Shown here piece after piece: positions 1 through 9,632 of a stretch of DNA of 64,000 nucleotides. The DNA is from CAADGN01 sp035443945 (GTDB lineage: Bacteria > Planctomycetota > Phycisphaerae > Phycisphaerales > UBA1924): contig DAOMNQ010000003.1 of the NCBI GenBank assembly GCA_035443945.1, positions 15,432 through 79,431 on the forward strand, written 5' to 3'. How positions within the stretch are numbered: position 1 is the stretch's first letter; each line of letters opens with the position of its first letter. The notes beneath the pieces were generated by a model. The model worked only from the letters and a program-made list of their open reading frames with translations. It was not told the origin of the DNA and did not search any database. Position numbers and translations under genes: made by a program.

Positions 1-177
1 CATCCAGGCTTCGAGGTCGAGGCGGTCGGCGGGCGAGCCGGTCTTGGCGACGACGGCGCGACCGTCTTCCAGGTCAAGCCGCCACGCCTGGGCCACGCAC
101 CCGCCCGCGAGGCGTGATGCGTCGCGCACGCGGACGCCGAGCGCGGCCTCGACGGCCCGGCGCGCCGGCTCAGACAT
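1..177 (-). CDS. Fructosamine kinase-like protein, N-terminal part (cut by window edge)
   Basis: The minus-strand frame opens with ATG at 177 and reads through the left edge. The visible 59 residues begin MSEPARRAVEAALG and contain RLAGGCVAQAWRLDLEDGR followed by VVAKTG, which resembles the glycine-rich loop and ATP-binding Lys of the fructosamine kinase / aminoglycoside phosphotransferase fold. Such enzymes phosphorylate ketosamine adducts on proteins so that they fall off. Its ATG lies inside the last codons of gyrB (gyrB stop at 172-170), giving an 8-base overlap and suggesting translational coupling. The family call rests on the N-terminus only; another kinase of the same fold is possible. 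Confidence 0.6.
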   Translation of the reverse strand, partial: MSEPARRAVEAALGVRVRDASRLAGGCVAQAWRLDLEDGRAVVAKTGSPADRLDLEAWM

Positions 178-2869
178 CGAGGTTCTTCACCTCGAGGGCG
201 TGCTCCTCGATGAACCTGCGCCGCGGCTCGACCTGCTCGCCCATCAGGGTGCTGAAGAGGAACTCGGCCTCCTGGCCCATGTCCCAGTTCACGCGCAGGA
301 GGGTTCGCCGTGCCGGGTCCATGGTCGTTTCCCAGAGTTGCTCGGCGTCCATCTCGCCGAGTCCCTTGAAGCGTTTGATGTCCAGGCCGCGCCGCCCGAG
401 GTCCAGCAGCCCGGCGAGGATCGCAGGCAGGTTCGGCGCTTCGACGACGTTCGACTGCTCCTCGGCGGGGGCGCTCTCGCCCTGCCCGGCATCTCCGTCC
501 GGTTCCTCGGCCTCTGCCGCTCTGCTGCTCTGCTGCTTGGCGGCCTTCGCGGTCACCCACGCGAACCGTGCCGGCAGGCGCTCGCCGGTCACGGACTCCT
601 CCTGCACGAGCGAGTAGTCGTCGATGGAAAGCCCGGCGGCTTCGAGGTCGGTGAAGACGCGCTCCAGTTCGCGGTTCTCGTGGAGTTCCCGGATGACGGC
701 GACGGGGCGCGGGTCGGCGGTGGCGTGGCCGTTCACCGGCGCGGTCGTCTCATCGGCGAGGCGCAGGCCCTCGGCCTCGAGGATGGCGTGGGCCTGCTCC
801 TCGCTCCAGGCGTAGCGATCCTCGCCGCGCCAGGAGACCTTGCGCGTTGGCAGGCGGCGGTTGCCCTCGGGGTCGTCGTTTCGGGCCGCGAGCAGGTCTG
901 CGAACGGCGCGCCGCGACGCTCGGCGATCTCGACGAGTTCGTTCAGTCGGCGCAGCAGCCGGACCGCGCGCTGCAGCGGCTGACCCTCGATGCGCCGCTC
1001 CTCGACGATCTCCCCCGGCTCGGCGTCGGTGCGCCGCACCGAGAGGTGCGCGCCGTCCAGACCCAGTTCGCTCAGCACGTCCGCGAGTTCGCGGTCGTTG
1101 AGCACGTAGCGGCCCTTGCCCTTGCGGATCAACTGATAGAGCGGGGGCTGGGCGCAGTAGATGCGGCCGCGACGGATCAGTTCCGGCATCTGGCGGAAGA
1201 AGAAGGTGAGCAGCAGGGTGCGGATGTGGCTGCCGTCCACGTCGGCGTCGGTCATGATGATGATCTTGCCGTAGCGGAGGCGTGAGGCGTCAAAGTCCTC
1301 GCCGATGCCGCAGCGCAGCGCGGAGATGAGCGTGCGAATCTCCTCGAACGCGAGCACCTTGTCGATGCGGGCCTTCTCGACGTTGAGCAGTTTGCCCCGC
1401 AGCGGCAGGATGGCCTGCGTCTCCACGTCGCGGCCCTGGGTCGCGCTGCCGCCGGCGGAGTCGCCCTCGACGATGAAGAGTTCGGAGCGGTCCACGTCGC
1501 GGGTCTTGCAGTCGCGGAGTTTGTGCGGCATCGAGCCGCTCTCGAGCGCGCTCTTTCGGCGTGTGAGTTCGCGGGCCTTGCGGGCGGCCTCGCGGGCCTG
1601 CGCCGCGACGATGCCCTTCAGGCACAGCCGCTTGGCCTCGGAGGGGTGCTCTTCGAGCCAGGACTCGAGCGCCTCGGAGACCGCCGCCGCGACGATCCCC
1701 TCGACCTCCGGGTTGAGGAGTTTCTCCTTGGGCTGGTTGTTGAATGCCGGGTCGCGGAGTTTGACGCTGATGATGGCGATGAGTCCCTCGCGCAGGTCCT
1801 CGCCCGTCGGGACGGGGTCCTTCTCCTTGATGATGCCGGCTTTGCGGGCGTAGGCGTTGAGCGTGCGCGTGAGGGCGACCTTGAAGCCCTGCGCGTGCGT
1901 GCCGCCGTCCACGTTATTGATGTTATTGGCGAAGGTCAGCAGGGTCTCGTTGTACCCGTCGTGGTACTGCAGCGCGACCTCGCAGAAGACGCCGCTCTCC
2001 GGATCCTCTCGGCGCAGGTGCACGGGCGCGCACATGGCGTTGCGGCCCGCCATCAGGTGCTCGACGTACTCGACCAGCCCGTGCTCGGCGCGGAAGAGGT
2101 CGTGGCGGGGCTTGCCGTCCGGCCCGACGCGCTCGTCGCTCAGCCGGATCGAAACCCCCGGGTTCAGGTACGAGAGTTCGCGCAGCCGCGTCGCCAGCGT
2201 CTGGTAGTTGAACGTCGTGTCCGGGAAGATCTCGTGGTCGGGCATGAACGTCACCGTCGTGCCCGTGCGCCGCGTGCTGCTCGGCGGCACGTCGCCGACC
2301 ACGTGCAGCGGCTTGCTCACGCGCCCGCGAGCGAACTCGATGCGGTAGACCTTTCCGTCGCGCCAGACCTCGCACTCGAGCCATTCGGACAGGGCGTTCA
2401 CACACGAGACGCCCACGCCGTGCAGCCCGCCCGAGACCTTGTATGCGCTGCCTTCCTGCCCGAACTTGCCGCCGGCGTGGAGGCGCGTCATGACGACCTC
2501 GACGGCGGGCCTGCCGTTGAGGGCCGGGTCCTCGTGCTTCATCGGTCCGACGGGGATGCCGCGACCGTCGTCGATCACGGTGCATGAGCCGTCGGCCTGG
2601 ACCGATACCGCGACCGTCGTTGCGAAGCCCGCCATGGCCTCGTCGATGGAGTTGTCCACGGTCTCGTAGACGAGGTGGTGCAGGGCGTTGAGGCCGGTGC
2701 CGCCGATGTACATGCCCGGGCGCTTGCGGACGGCGTCGAGGCCCTCCAACACCTTGATCTGCTCTTCGCCGTAGACGCCGTCGGGGCGGTTGGACACGGG
2801 TTCGACCTCAACCTTCGCCGCCCGGACCGGTGCGGCCGCGGGCGTTTCGATGGGGTGCTTCTGGGCCAT
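170..2869 (-). CDS. gyrB: DNA gyrase subunit B
   Basis: ATPase subunit of the type IIA topoisomerase that introduces negative supercoils with GyrA. The 899-residue product has the GHKL ATPase domain (KVLEGLDAVRKRPGMYIG near residues 39-56, ETVDNSIDEA near 69-78, DDGRGIPVG near 100-108, GGLHGVGVSCVNALS further on), the transducer domain, a TOPRIM domain with FIVEGDSAGGSA and the metal-binding IIIMTDADVDGSHIRT, and the conserved C-terminal segment DIKRFKGLGEMDAEQLWETT. A stretch of about 170 residues between TOPRIM and the C-terminal segment makes it longer than the roughly 640-residue short form, as in enterobacterial GyrB. A short Pro/Ala-rich extension precedes the ATPase domain. ParE is the alternative, but the tail and insert favour GyrB. 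No gyrA is adjacent. The 3' end overlaps the kinase-like gene. Confidence 0.93.
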   Translation of the reverse strand: MAQKHPIETPAAAPVRAAKVEVEPVSNRPDGVYGEEQIKVLEGLDAVRKRPGMYIGGTGLNALHHLVYETVDNSIDEAMAGFATTVAVSVQADGSCTVIDDGRGIPVGPMKHEDPALNGRPAVEVVMTRLHAGGKFGQEGSAYKVSGGLHGVGVSCVNALSEWLECEVWRDGKVYRIEFARGRVSKPLHVVGDVPPSSTRRTGTTVTFMPDHEIFPDTTFNYQTLATRLRELSYLNPGVSIRLSDERVGPDGKPRHDLFRAEHGLVEYVEHLMAGRNAMCAPVHLRREDPESGVFCEVALQYHDGYNETLLTFANNINNVDGGTHAQGFKVALTRTLNAYARKAGIIKEKDPVPTGEDLREGLIAIISVKLRDPAFNNQPKEKLLNPEVEGIVAAAVSEALESWLEEHPSEAKRLCLKGIVAAQAREAARKARELTRRKSALESGSMPHKLRDCKTRDVDRSELFIVEGDSAGGSATQGRDVETQAILPLRGKLLNVEKARIDKVLAFEEIRTLISALRCGIGEDFDASRLRYGKIIIMTDADVDGSHIRTLLLTFFFRQMPELIRRGRIYCAQPPLYQLIRKGKGRYVLNDRELADVLSELGLDGAHLSVRRTDAEPGEIVEERRIEGQPLQRAVRLLRRLNELVEIAERRGAPFADLLAARNDDPEGNRRLPTRKVSWRGEDRYAWSEEQAHAILEAEGLRLADETTAPVNGHATADPRPVAVIRELHENRELERVFTDLEAAGLSIDDYSLVQEESVTGERLPARFAWVTAKAAKQQSSRAAEAEEPDGDAGQGESAPAEEQSNVVEAPNLPAILAGLLDLGRRGLDIKRFKGLGEMDAEQLWETTMDPARRTLLRVNWDMGQEAEFLFSTLMGEQVEPRRRFIEEHALEVKNLDV

Positions 2870-3087
2870 TCGGGTGGTCGCTCGCTCTCGTGGTTATGGC
2901 GTTCCGAGGGGGGCAGAGAGGCATCGGAAGGCGTGCGCCGGAGGGGTCGTTTGGGGCGTGCCGGGAGCCTCGGAAACAGGCCCTTCATTGTAGCGCGCCG
3001 CGGGCCGTTACGCTCGCTCGACCGAGCCTCGGGGAGGCCGCTGGGGCGATCGAAACGCCGGCGTAGAGTTGCCGACAGGAGGCACGC

Positions 3088-4248
3088 ATGACCATGCCGA
3101 ACGCCACGATCATCGCCGGAATTCCGGCCCGGAACTTCTCGCTCTACCACGCGATCCGCTTCAGCGCGGGCGATCCGGCGGCGTGCATCGAGACCCCCGG
3201 AAGCAACGGCACTCCGACCCGCACGCTCATCATCCGCGACATCGAGATGGGGCGCGCCCGCAAGCACGCAAAGGTGGACCGCGTCGCCTGCCCGGCGGAC
3301 TTCGCGCCCGCGGGCGGGCTGTCCGGCGACCGCGAAACGGCCACGGCGCAGGCGGCGGCGGAGTGTCTCGTGCGCGCAGGGGTTCGGGCGGTGCGGGCCG
3401 ACCGCACGCTGCCGTTCATGTTCGCGGAGACGCTGCGGTCGGCGGGCGTGGCGGTCGAACTCGACCCGGACCTCGGCGTGGCGGACCGGCGTCGCAAGGA
3501 CGAGCGCGAGGTCGAGGCGATGCGCGCCGCGCAGGCGATGACGGAATCCGCCGTGCGCATGGCCTGCGAGACCATCGCCCGGGCGAAGGACGATCGGGAC
3601 GGCACGCTCACGCACGACGGCGCGCCGCTGACGGCCGAGCGGCTGCGCTTCATGATCGACGTCTACCTGCTCGAGCGCAACTACGAGAACGTGCCCGCCA
3701 TCATCGCCTGCGGCCCCGAGGGCGAGGACTGCCACAACCTCGGGCGCGGCCCCCTCCGCACCGGGCAGCCGATCATCGTGGACGTCTTCCCGCGGGATCG
3801 GGCCACGCTCTACTGCGGCGACTGCACGCGCACGGTCGTCCACGGGGACGCGCCGGACTGGCTCGTCGCCATGCACGGCGCGGTGGTGCAGGCGAAGGCC
3901 GCAGGGATAGCGGCGATTCGCGCAGGTGTCACCGGCGAGGCAGCGTACAGGGCCTCCCTCGCGGCGATCCAGCGTGCGGGATGGGACCGGTCGCTCCTGC
4001 CGCCAGACGCGCCGGAGGGGTTCTGCTCGACACAGCACGGCCTCGGGCACGGCGTCGGGCTGGAGGTGCATGAGCCGCCGCTGCTGGACCTCGGCGGCCC
4101 CGTGCTCGTCGCGGGCGACGCGGTGACCGTCGAGCCGGGGCTGTACGCCAAGGGTCGCGGGGGCGTGCGGATCGAGGACGTCGTGGTCGTCCGTGAGGAT
4201 CGGTGCGAGAACCTCGGCTCGCTTCCCGAGGGGCTGTGCTGGCGGTGA
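3088..4248 (+). CDS. M24 family metallopeptidase (Xaa-Pro aminopeptidase-like)
   Basis: A 386-residue predicted cytosolic peptidase of the pita-bread fold, expected to remove N-terminal residues ahead of proline. The C-terminal two thirds carries the five expected metal ligands: Asp in VDVFPRD, Asp in CGDCTRTVV, His in GLGHGVGLEVHEPP, Glu in TVEPGLY and Glu in GVRIEDVVVV. The first ~130 residues form the creatinase-type N-terminal domain, so it is not a methionine aminopeptidase. The start is supported by AGGAGG six bases upstream of ATG 3088. It is divergent from gyrB with a 218-base gap. Exact substrate cannot be told. Confidence 0.85.
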   Translation: MTMPNATIIAGIPARNFSLYHAIRFSAGDPAACIETPGSNGTPTRTLIIRDIEMGRARKHAKVDRVACPADFAPAGGLSGDRETATAQAAAECLVRAGVRAVRADRTLPFMFAETLRSAGVAVELDPDLGVADRRRKDEREVEAMRAAQAMTESAVRMACETIARAKDDRDGTLTHDGAPLTAERLRFMIDVYLLERNYENVPAIIACGPEGEDCHNLGRGPLRTGQPIIVDVFPRDRATLYCGDCTRTVVHGDAPDWLVAMHGAVVQAKAAGIAAIRAGVTGEAAYRASLAAIQRAGWDRSLLPPDAPEGFCSTQHGLGHGVGLEVHEPPLLDLGGPVLVAGDAVTVEPGLYAKGRGGVRIEDVVVVREDRCENLGSLPEGLCWR

Positions 4249-4333
4249 ACCTGCGAGTCGCGTCCTCTCGCTTGCGGACGTGGTACAACGTTGAAGCCCG
4301 CCCCGGAGTGGCGGGGTACCCGGAGCAAGAGCC

Positions 4334-6082
4334 GTGATTCGAATCGTCTGGCGGGCGTGCATCGTGTGGGTCGCCGTTTCGTGTCTCCTCGCCCCGACAC
4401 CGGCGCGGGCGCAGGCGGGTCGCGACCTCTCCGATTTCGTGCAGAAGTACACGGCCGACCGCGGGTCGGTGCGGTCGTTCTACGACTGGCCGTGGTCGGA
4501 GGAGGCGTTCGACCGGACGGACGCGATGCTGGAGGAGTGGGGTGGGCGTCTGCGCGACGTCGATTTCGACGCTCTCGACCAGCAGGGGCGGATCGACTAC
4601 GTGCTGATGCGCACGCACCTCGCCGCCGAGCGGGCGGAGCAGGCGATGACGCGGGCGCGCCTGGCGGAGATGGAGGCGTTGCTGCCGTTCCGTCGGCTGG
4701 TGATCGAACTGGCGATGTCGCGCTCACGGATGGACGAGCCGACGCCGCGTGAGTGGGCGGACCAACTCTCGAAGGTCGAGGATGAGATCAAGGGCGTGCG
4801 CGAGCGCATCGACGCCGGACGCAAGCAGAAGGAGGGCGAGGAGCCGGGGGATGCGTTGACTGTGTCGCCGGTGGTGGCGGCCCGGGCGGCGTCGGCGGCC
4901 GACGCGTTGCGCCGGAGCCTCGACGACTGGTTCCGGTACCACGACGGCTACCTTCCCGAGTTCTCGTGGTGGGTCCGCAAGCCGCACGAGCAGGCGACCG
5001 CCGCCATGGCCGACTACGCCAAGCACCTCCGCGAGCAGGTCGCGGGCCTGAAGGGTAAGGACGACGACCCGCTGCTCGGCGACCCGATCGGGCGCGACAA
5101 ACTCCTGGCGGACCTCGCCGCGGAGTTCATCCCCTACACCCCCGAGGAACTGATCGCGATCGCCGAGCGTGAGTTCGCGTGGTGCGAGGCCGAGATGCTG
5201 CGGGCGTCGCGCGAACTGGGATTCGGCGAGGACTGGCGCGGCGCGCTGGAGCACGTCAAGGGACTGCACGAGCCGCCGGGCGGGCAGGCCGCGCTCATGG
5301 CCGATCTCGCCCGTCAGGGCATCGACTTCGTGAAGGAGCACGATCTGGTCACGGTGCCCGAACTGTGCGAGGAGGCGTGGCGGCTCACCATGCTCTCGCC
5401 GCAGGGCCAGCGCACGCTCCCCTTCGCCGCCTACAACAACCAGCAGATCCTGGTGGCGTACCCGACCGACACCATGCCGCACGACGACAAACTGATGTCG
5501 ATGCGCGGCAACAACCGGCACTTCACCCGCATCGTCGCGGCCCACGAACTGATCCCGGGCCACCACCTGCAGGGGTTCGTTGCCCGACGCGAGCGGCCCT
5601 ATCGGTCATTGTTTCGAACGCCGTTCCTCGTCGAGGGGTGGGCGCTGCACTGGGAGATGCTGCTGTGGGACAAGGGCTTCGCCCGCGGCCCGGAGGACCG
5701 GATCGGGATGCTCTTCTGGCGGATGCACCGCTGCGCCCGCATCATCGTGAGCCTGCGGTTCCACCTCGGCGAGATGACCACCGACGAGATGATCGCCTTC
5801 CTCGTCGACCACGTCGGGCACGAGCGGCTCGGGGCAACGAGCGAAGTGCGCCGCTACGTCGGCGGCGACTACGGCCCACTCTACCAGGTGGCGTACATGA
5901 TCGGCGGCCTCCAGATGCGGGCGCTGCACGCGGAGACCGTCGGGCAGGCGCGGATGACCGACCGTGCGTTCCACGACGCTGTGCTGGCGCACAACGCGAT
6001 CCCGATCGAGTTGATCCGGGCGGGGATCACGGGAGTCCCGCTCGGACGAGAGTCGGGTTCCGTTTGGCGATTTGTTGACTAG
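4334..6082 (+). CDS. DUF885 family secreted protein (putative metallopeptidase)
   Basis: A 582-residue protein with a cleavable signal peptide (residues 1-27, ending PTPARAQA), so exported. The DUF885 signature is AAHELIPGHHLQGF near residue 400, a variant HExxH-like zinc site typical of this gluzincin-like family, and the Glu-containing segment LVEGWALHWEML follows it. Family members are thought to be zinc peptidases acting on short peptides; this is inferred here. Start is GTG 4334 with GGAG upstream. It stands alone between the M24 peptidase and a PEP-CTERM protein. Confidence 0.8.
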   Translation: MIRIVWRACIVWVAVSCLLAPTPARAQAGRDLSDFVQKYTADRGSVRSFYDWPWSEEAFDRTDAMLEEWGGRLRDVDFDALDQQGRIDYVLMRTHLAAERAEQAMTRARLAEMEALLPFRRLVIELAMSRSRMDEPTPREWADQLSKVEDEIKGVRERIDAGRKQKEGEEPGDALTVSPVVAARAASAADALRRSLDDWFRYHDGYLPEFSWWVRKPHEQATAAMADYAKHLREQVAGLKGKDDDPLLGDPIGRDKLLADLAAEFIPYTPEELIAIAEREFAWCEAEMLRASRELGFGEDWRGALEHVKGLHEPPGGQAALMADLARQGIDFVKEHDLVTVPELCEEAWRLTMLSPQGQRTLPFAAYNNQQILVAYPTDTMPHDDKLMSMRGNNRHFTRIVAAHELIPGHHLQGFVARRERPYRSLFRTPFLVEGWALHWEMLLWDKGFARGPEDRIGMLFWRMHRCARIIVSLRFHLGEMTTDEMIAFLVDHVGHERLGATSEVRRYVGGDYGPLYQVAYMIGGLQMRALHAETVGQARMTDRAFHDAVLAHNAIPIELIRAGITGVPLGRESGSVWRFVD

Positions 6083-6324
6083 CGGGCGTGCAAACGGCCT
6101 GCGAACATGCGCCCTGGTGTTACCACTGGTGGCCATCCCGGCCAATAACCGGGGGAAAACTCGCTAAGTGGCGTATTTTTCGCCGTTTGCGCTTCCACTC
6201 CAGGGGCGTCCGCCGTATCTTGTCCGGCGAGAGACAAGGCCGACCGCCACATGATTCCTCCGGCGCTCTGTGCGCCTGAGTGGGGCGGTCGGTGGAACGA
6301 GAGAAGAGACGAGGAGAGCGAAAC

Positions 6325-6963
6325 ATGGTTCGTAGCAAGCCGGGGGTGGCGGGGCTGTGCCTCGCCGGGGTGGTCGGTCTGTGCGCCGGTTCCGCGCTGG
6401 CGGACCGCATCGACCTGTTCGTGTACGAGAACGCCGACAACGCGGATCTCGGCGGCCTGGACCTCTGGGCCGATCTCGTTGACGGCGGCACGTTCATCGA
6501 CATCACGTTCTACAACGACTCGACGGCCCCTTCGTTCGTCGCCGCGGTCTACTTTGAGGCGTTCAGCGGGCTGTCGGGCGGCTCGATCGTCTTCGAGTCG
6601 GCCGGCGTGAACTTCTCCGACGGCACGACGCCGCCCAACCCTGCCCAGCCCGGCTTCCTCTACGGCGGCCCGTGGGGCGGCAACCTCTACTCGGCAGACG
6701 CGAATCCCCCTTCGCCGACCAACGGCATCAACCACGGCGGGACGGAGTCGCTCACCATCCGCTTCGACTACGCCGGCGGCACGACCTTCCAAGACGTGAA
6801 GGACGCCCTGACCTCCGGCGGTCCGGACTGGCGCATCGCGCAGCACGTCCAGGGCCTCGGCGACAACGGCGAGTTCAGCGTCTGGAGCATCACCGTCCCC
6901 GCGCCCGGCAGCCTCGCGCTTGTCGGCCTCGCCGCCGTGGCGGGCTTCCGCCGCCGCCGCTGA
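6325..6963 (+). CDS. PEP-CTERM sorting domain protein
   Basis: A 212-residue exported protein. ATG 6325 is preceded by GAGGAGAG and begins a clear signal peptide (MVRSKPGVAGLCLAGVVGLC, then AGSALA). The mature part is rich in Gly, Asp and Ser and unlike any enzyme I recognise. The tail VPAPGSLALVGLAAVAGFRRRR is a PEP-CTERM anchor: a short Pro-containing motif, a transmembrane helix and an Arg cluster, recognised by an exosortase that removes the tail. The motif here is PAPGS rather than PEP, a common variant. No exosortase gene is in the window. A longer in-frame start at 6280 lacks signal-peptide character and was rejected. Confidence 0.85.
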   Translation: MVRSKPGVAGLCLAGVVGLCAGSALADRIDLFVYENADNADLGGLDLWADLVDGGTFIDITFYNDSTAPSFVAAVYFEAFSGLSGGSIVFESAGVNFSDGTTPPNPAQPGFLYGGPWGGNLYSADANPPSPTNGINHGGTESLTIRFDYAGGTTFQDVKDALTSGGPDWRIAQHVQGLGDNGEFSVWSITVPAPGSLALVGLAAVAGFRRRR

Positions 6964-6989
6964 GCGGTTCGACGACAACACACTCACGG

Positions 6990-7024
6990 AACACGCGGAC
7001 GCTCCGGCGTCCGCGTGTTTCTTT
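6990..7024. terminator. Intrinsic terminator, probably bidirectional
   Basis: ACACGCGGACGC and GCGTCCGCGTGT form a perfect 12 bp stem with a TCCG loop, followed by TTCTTT on the plus strand. It sits between two convergent genes, so it can end both the PEP-CTERM transcript and the minus-strand DMT gene. Confidence 0.8.
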
Positions 7025-7028
7025 GCGC

Positions 7029-7469
7029 TCAGTGTGCCTCGGCGCCCGGTGCGCTCGACCGCTCGCTCACGCTCGCGGCTCGTTCGGGGGCTTCGTTGGC
7101 GTTGACGAGCGGGCCGCCCTTGCCCCACATCGCCACGACCACCGCCAGCATGATGAGGCCGAAGGCGACGTAGTCGTTGATCCGGGGCCTCTCCTTCAGG
7201 AACGCCAGCACGAACACGGTGAAGACCGTGAGCGTGATCGCCTCCTGGAGAATCTTCAGTTGCGGGGCGGTGAACGGGCCGCCCATGCCGGCGTGGCCGA
7301 TGCGGTTCGCCGGCACCTGGAGGACGTATTCCGGCAGGGCGATGAGCCACGAGACGGCGATGGCGGTGAAGAGCGTCCACGACCGCGCCTTGAGGTGGCC
7401 GTACCACGCGAAGGTCATGAAGACGTTGGACGCGACGAGGAGGAGGACGGTCAGCAGCGCCTTGCCCAT
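7029..7469 (-). CDS. DMT family protein (DUF486), small membrane protein
   Basis: A 146-residue inner-membrane protein with four hydrophobic segments: the N-terminal GKALLTVLLLVASNVFMTFAW, then FTAIAVSWLIALPEYVLQVP, ILQEAITLTVFTVFVLAFL and DYVAFGLIMLAVVVAMWG. The arrangement and the motif LPEYVLQVPANRIGH match DUF486 of the drug/metabolite transporter superfamily. Function is unknown. ATG 7469 is chosen because the in-frame upstream extension to 7514 is Arg-rich and polar. The hydrophilic Ser/Ala-rich C-terminus (about 25 residues) is an add-on. Confidence 0.82.
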   Translation of the reverse strand: MGKALLTVLLLVASNVFMTFAWYGHLKARSWTLFTAIAVSWLIALPEYVLQVPANRIGHAGMGGPFTAPQLKILQEAITLTVFTVFVLAFLKERPRINDYVAFGLIMLAVVVAMWGKGGPLVNANEAPERAASVSERSSAPGAEAH

Positions 7470-7574
7470 GGCATGAGCGTACACGCGGGCCTCAGGCCGC
7501 GGGCGCCTCGCCACACGGTCGCAACTCGGTCCCTGCGCGCCGGTCCACCGCTCGGGAAATCCGGCGGCCTCGGT

Positions 7575-9545
7575 TCAGGCCTCCGAGCCGAAGTCCGAAT
7601 CCTCGCGGTCGATGGCAGCGTCGTGCTCGGCCAGCACGCCGTTCACCTCGTCGGGAGTCTCGGTGTCGGGTCGGACCTCGCGGTAGACCGAGCCGTCCAC
7701 GAAGCCCTGGAGTTTGCGGGCGCGGACGGGGTGCTGGAGTTTGCGGATGGCCTTGGCCTCGACCTGGCGCACACGCTCGCGCGTGACCTTGAAGATGCGC
7801 CCGACCTCCTCGAGCGTGTAGGTGTACCCGTCGCCGATGCCGTAGCGGAGTTTGATGATCTCGCGCTCGCGGTAGGTGAGGGTCTTCAGGACGGCCTCGA
7901 TGCGCTGCTTGAGCATGTCCTGGGCGGCGTTCTCGGTGGGCTGGCTCTGGGACTCGTCCTCGATGAAGTCGCCGAAGTAACTGTCCTCGCTCTCGCCAAC
8001 CGGGCGGTCCAGCGAGACGGGGTGGCGCGAGATCTTCATCACCCGCCGCACCTCGGCGATGTTCATGCCCGACATCTCGGCCAGTTCGTCCAGCGTCGGC
8101 TCGACGCCCGTCTCCTGGTGGACCTGCTTCTGCAGGTTGCGCAGGCGCGACATCGTCTCGATCATGTGCACGGGGATGCGGATGGTGCGGGCGTGGTCGG
8201 CGATCGCGCGGGTGATGGCCTGGCGGATCCACCACGTCGCGTAGGTCGAGAACTTGTACCCGCGCTTGTACTCGTACTTGTCCACCGCGCGCATTAGGCC
8301 AGTGTTGCCCTCCTGAATGACGTCCAGGAACGACAGCCCGCGGTTGCGGTACTTCTTGGCGATGGAGACAACGAGCCGCAGGTTCCCGCCCGAGAGGTCG
8401 CGCTTCGCCTGCTCGTACTCCCAGAAGACGGTGTTGATGGCGCGGACCCGGCCCGCCAGTTCTTCGGGGGTCTCGAGCACCAGCGAGCGCAGGCCCGTCA
8501 GTTCGTCGCGCATGACCTCGACGTCCTCGGGGTCATACCTCTTCGGGAACCGCTCGGCCTTCAGCAGTTCGCCCTCGAGGTCCGCCATTTTCTTGCTGAT
8601 CGAGCGCAGTTTGCGCATCAGCGGGATGATCCGCCCCGTTCGCAGGCTCAGTTCTTCGGTCAGCGCGGCCATGCGCCGGCGCCGCGTGGCGATCCGCTCG
8701 CTCAGCGCGGCGACCTTACGCCGGTCGCGCTTGCGGGCGGACTCGATCGCCGCCCAATCCGCGCGGTTCAGCGCGAGCAGTTGCTCGACCGTGCGAAGGT
8801 TCGCGGGGATGCGCCGGGCGATCTTCTCCTTCGCGTTGATCTCCGCCGTCGAGACGCGCATCGTGCGGTCGAAGGGGAGCGACCCGGCGTCCACCATCCG
8901 CAGCGTCTCCACCGCCTGCTGCACGACGTAGTCGCTCTCCAGGCATCGGCGGCGGAAGATCATCCGCGTCGTCTCGATCTTCTTGGCGAGGCGGATCTCC
9001 TCGTCGCGCGTCAGCAGCGGGATCGAGCCCATCTGCGTCAGGTACATCCGCACCGGATCGTCGATCCGCTTGCCACCCGGCTCGTCGCCCGCGGACTCGT
9101 CCAGTTCACGCTGCAGGGCCTCGGGGTCGAGGGCCTCGGCCTCGGCGACGTCGATCGCGGCCTGCGTCATCCCCGCGCGGGCCTCTTCCGAGAGTTCACG
9201 CTGCAGGGCGGCGGAGACCTCCGTCCGCTCGCCGCCTGCGACGCTCATGGCGCGGAACTGCTTGGGCAGGCCCGCGCCCGCGCCCCCGAGCGGGGTGCCG
9301 ACGAGGGGGTTGTGGCCCGGTTCGTCGCCGCGCCGGATCGAGTCGCGGTGGAGGCGGGCGCGGTACTCGAGTTCATCGACCATCTCGATGCCCTGCGCGT
9401 CCATGATGGCGAGCAGTTCGTCGATGCGGTCGGGATCGACCATCTCGTCGGGCAGCGTGTTGTTCAACTCCTCGTACGAGAGCCACCCGCGCTGCCGCCC
9501 GACCTCGATCATCTGTGCCAATGCCGGATGTATTTCGCCGATCAC
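7575..9545 (-). CDS. rpoD: RNA polymerase primary sigma factor (RpoD/SigA)
   Basis: Housekeeping sigma-70 that directs RNA polymerase to -35/-10 promoters. From the chosen GTG the product is 656 residues. Region 1.1 (HPALAQMIEVGRQRGWLSYEEL) lies at the N-terminus, region 1.2 (DPVRMYLTQMGSIPLLT) near 163-180, a charged non-conserved region near 250-380, region 2 with NLRLVVSIAKKYRNRGL and YKFSTYATWWIRQAITRAI near 388-450, region 3 near 460-520, and region 4 with the helix-turn-helix TLEEVGRIFKVTRERVRQVE near 577-596. GTG 9545 is preferred because GAGGAG lies six bases upstream; ATG 9602 in the same frame is the alternative. It follows dnaG, the classic primase-sigma operon order. Confidence 0.93.
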   Translation of the reverse strand: MIGEIHPALAQMIEVGRQRGWLSYEELNNTLPDEMVDPDRIDELLAIMDAQGIEMVDELEYRARLHRDSIRRGDEPGHNPLVGTPLGGAGAGLPKQFRAMSVAGGERTEVSAALQRELSEEARAGMTQAAIDVAEAEALDPEALQRELDESAGDEPGGKRIDDPVRMYLTQMGSIPLLTRDEEIRLAKKIETTRMIFRRRCLESDYVVQQAVETLRMVDAGSLPFDRTMRVSTAEINAKEKIARRIPANLRTVEQLLALNRADWAAIESARKRDRRKVAALSERIATRRRRMAALTEELSLRTGRIIPLMRKLRSISKKMADLEGELLKAERFPKRYDPEDVEVMRDELTGLRSLVLETPEELAGRVRAINTVFWEYEQAKRDLSGGNLRLVVSIAKKYRNRGLSFLDVIQEGNTGLMRAVDKYEYKRGYKFSTYATWWIRQAITRAIADHARTIRIPVHMIETMSRLRNLQKQVHQETGVEPTLDELAEMSGMNIAEVRRVMKISRHPVSLDRPVGESEDSYFGDFIEDESQSQPTENAAQDMLKQRIEAVLKTLTYREREIIKLRYGIGDGYTYTLEEVGRIFKVTRERVRQVEAKAIRKLQHPVRARKLQGFVDGSVYREVRPDTETPDEVNGVLAEHDAAIDREDSDFGSEA

Positions 9546-9632
9546 TGCGCTCTCCTCGGGGCGTCCCTCGCCCCCCGATGAAGATGGTCCTGCGCCGCAC
9601 ACAAGCGCCGTCGATGGCGCACGCCCGTCTCC

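Noticed and set aside
44..1285. Long plus-strand open frame opposite gyrB
   Set aside because: It is antisense to gyrB; the product is compositionally odd and matches no family, while gyrB is certain.
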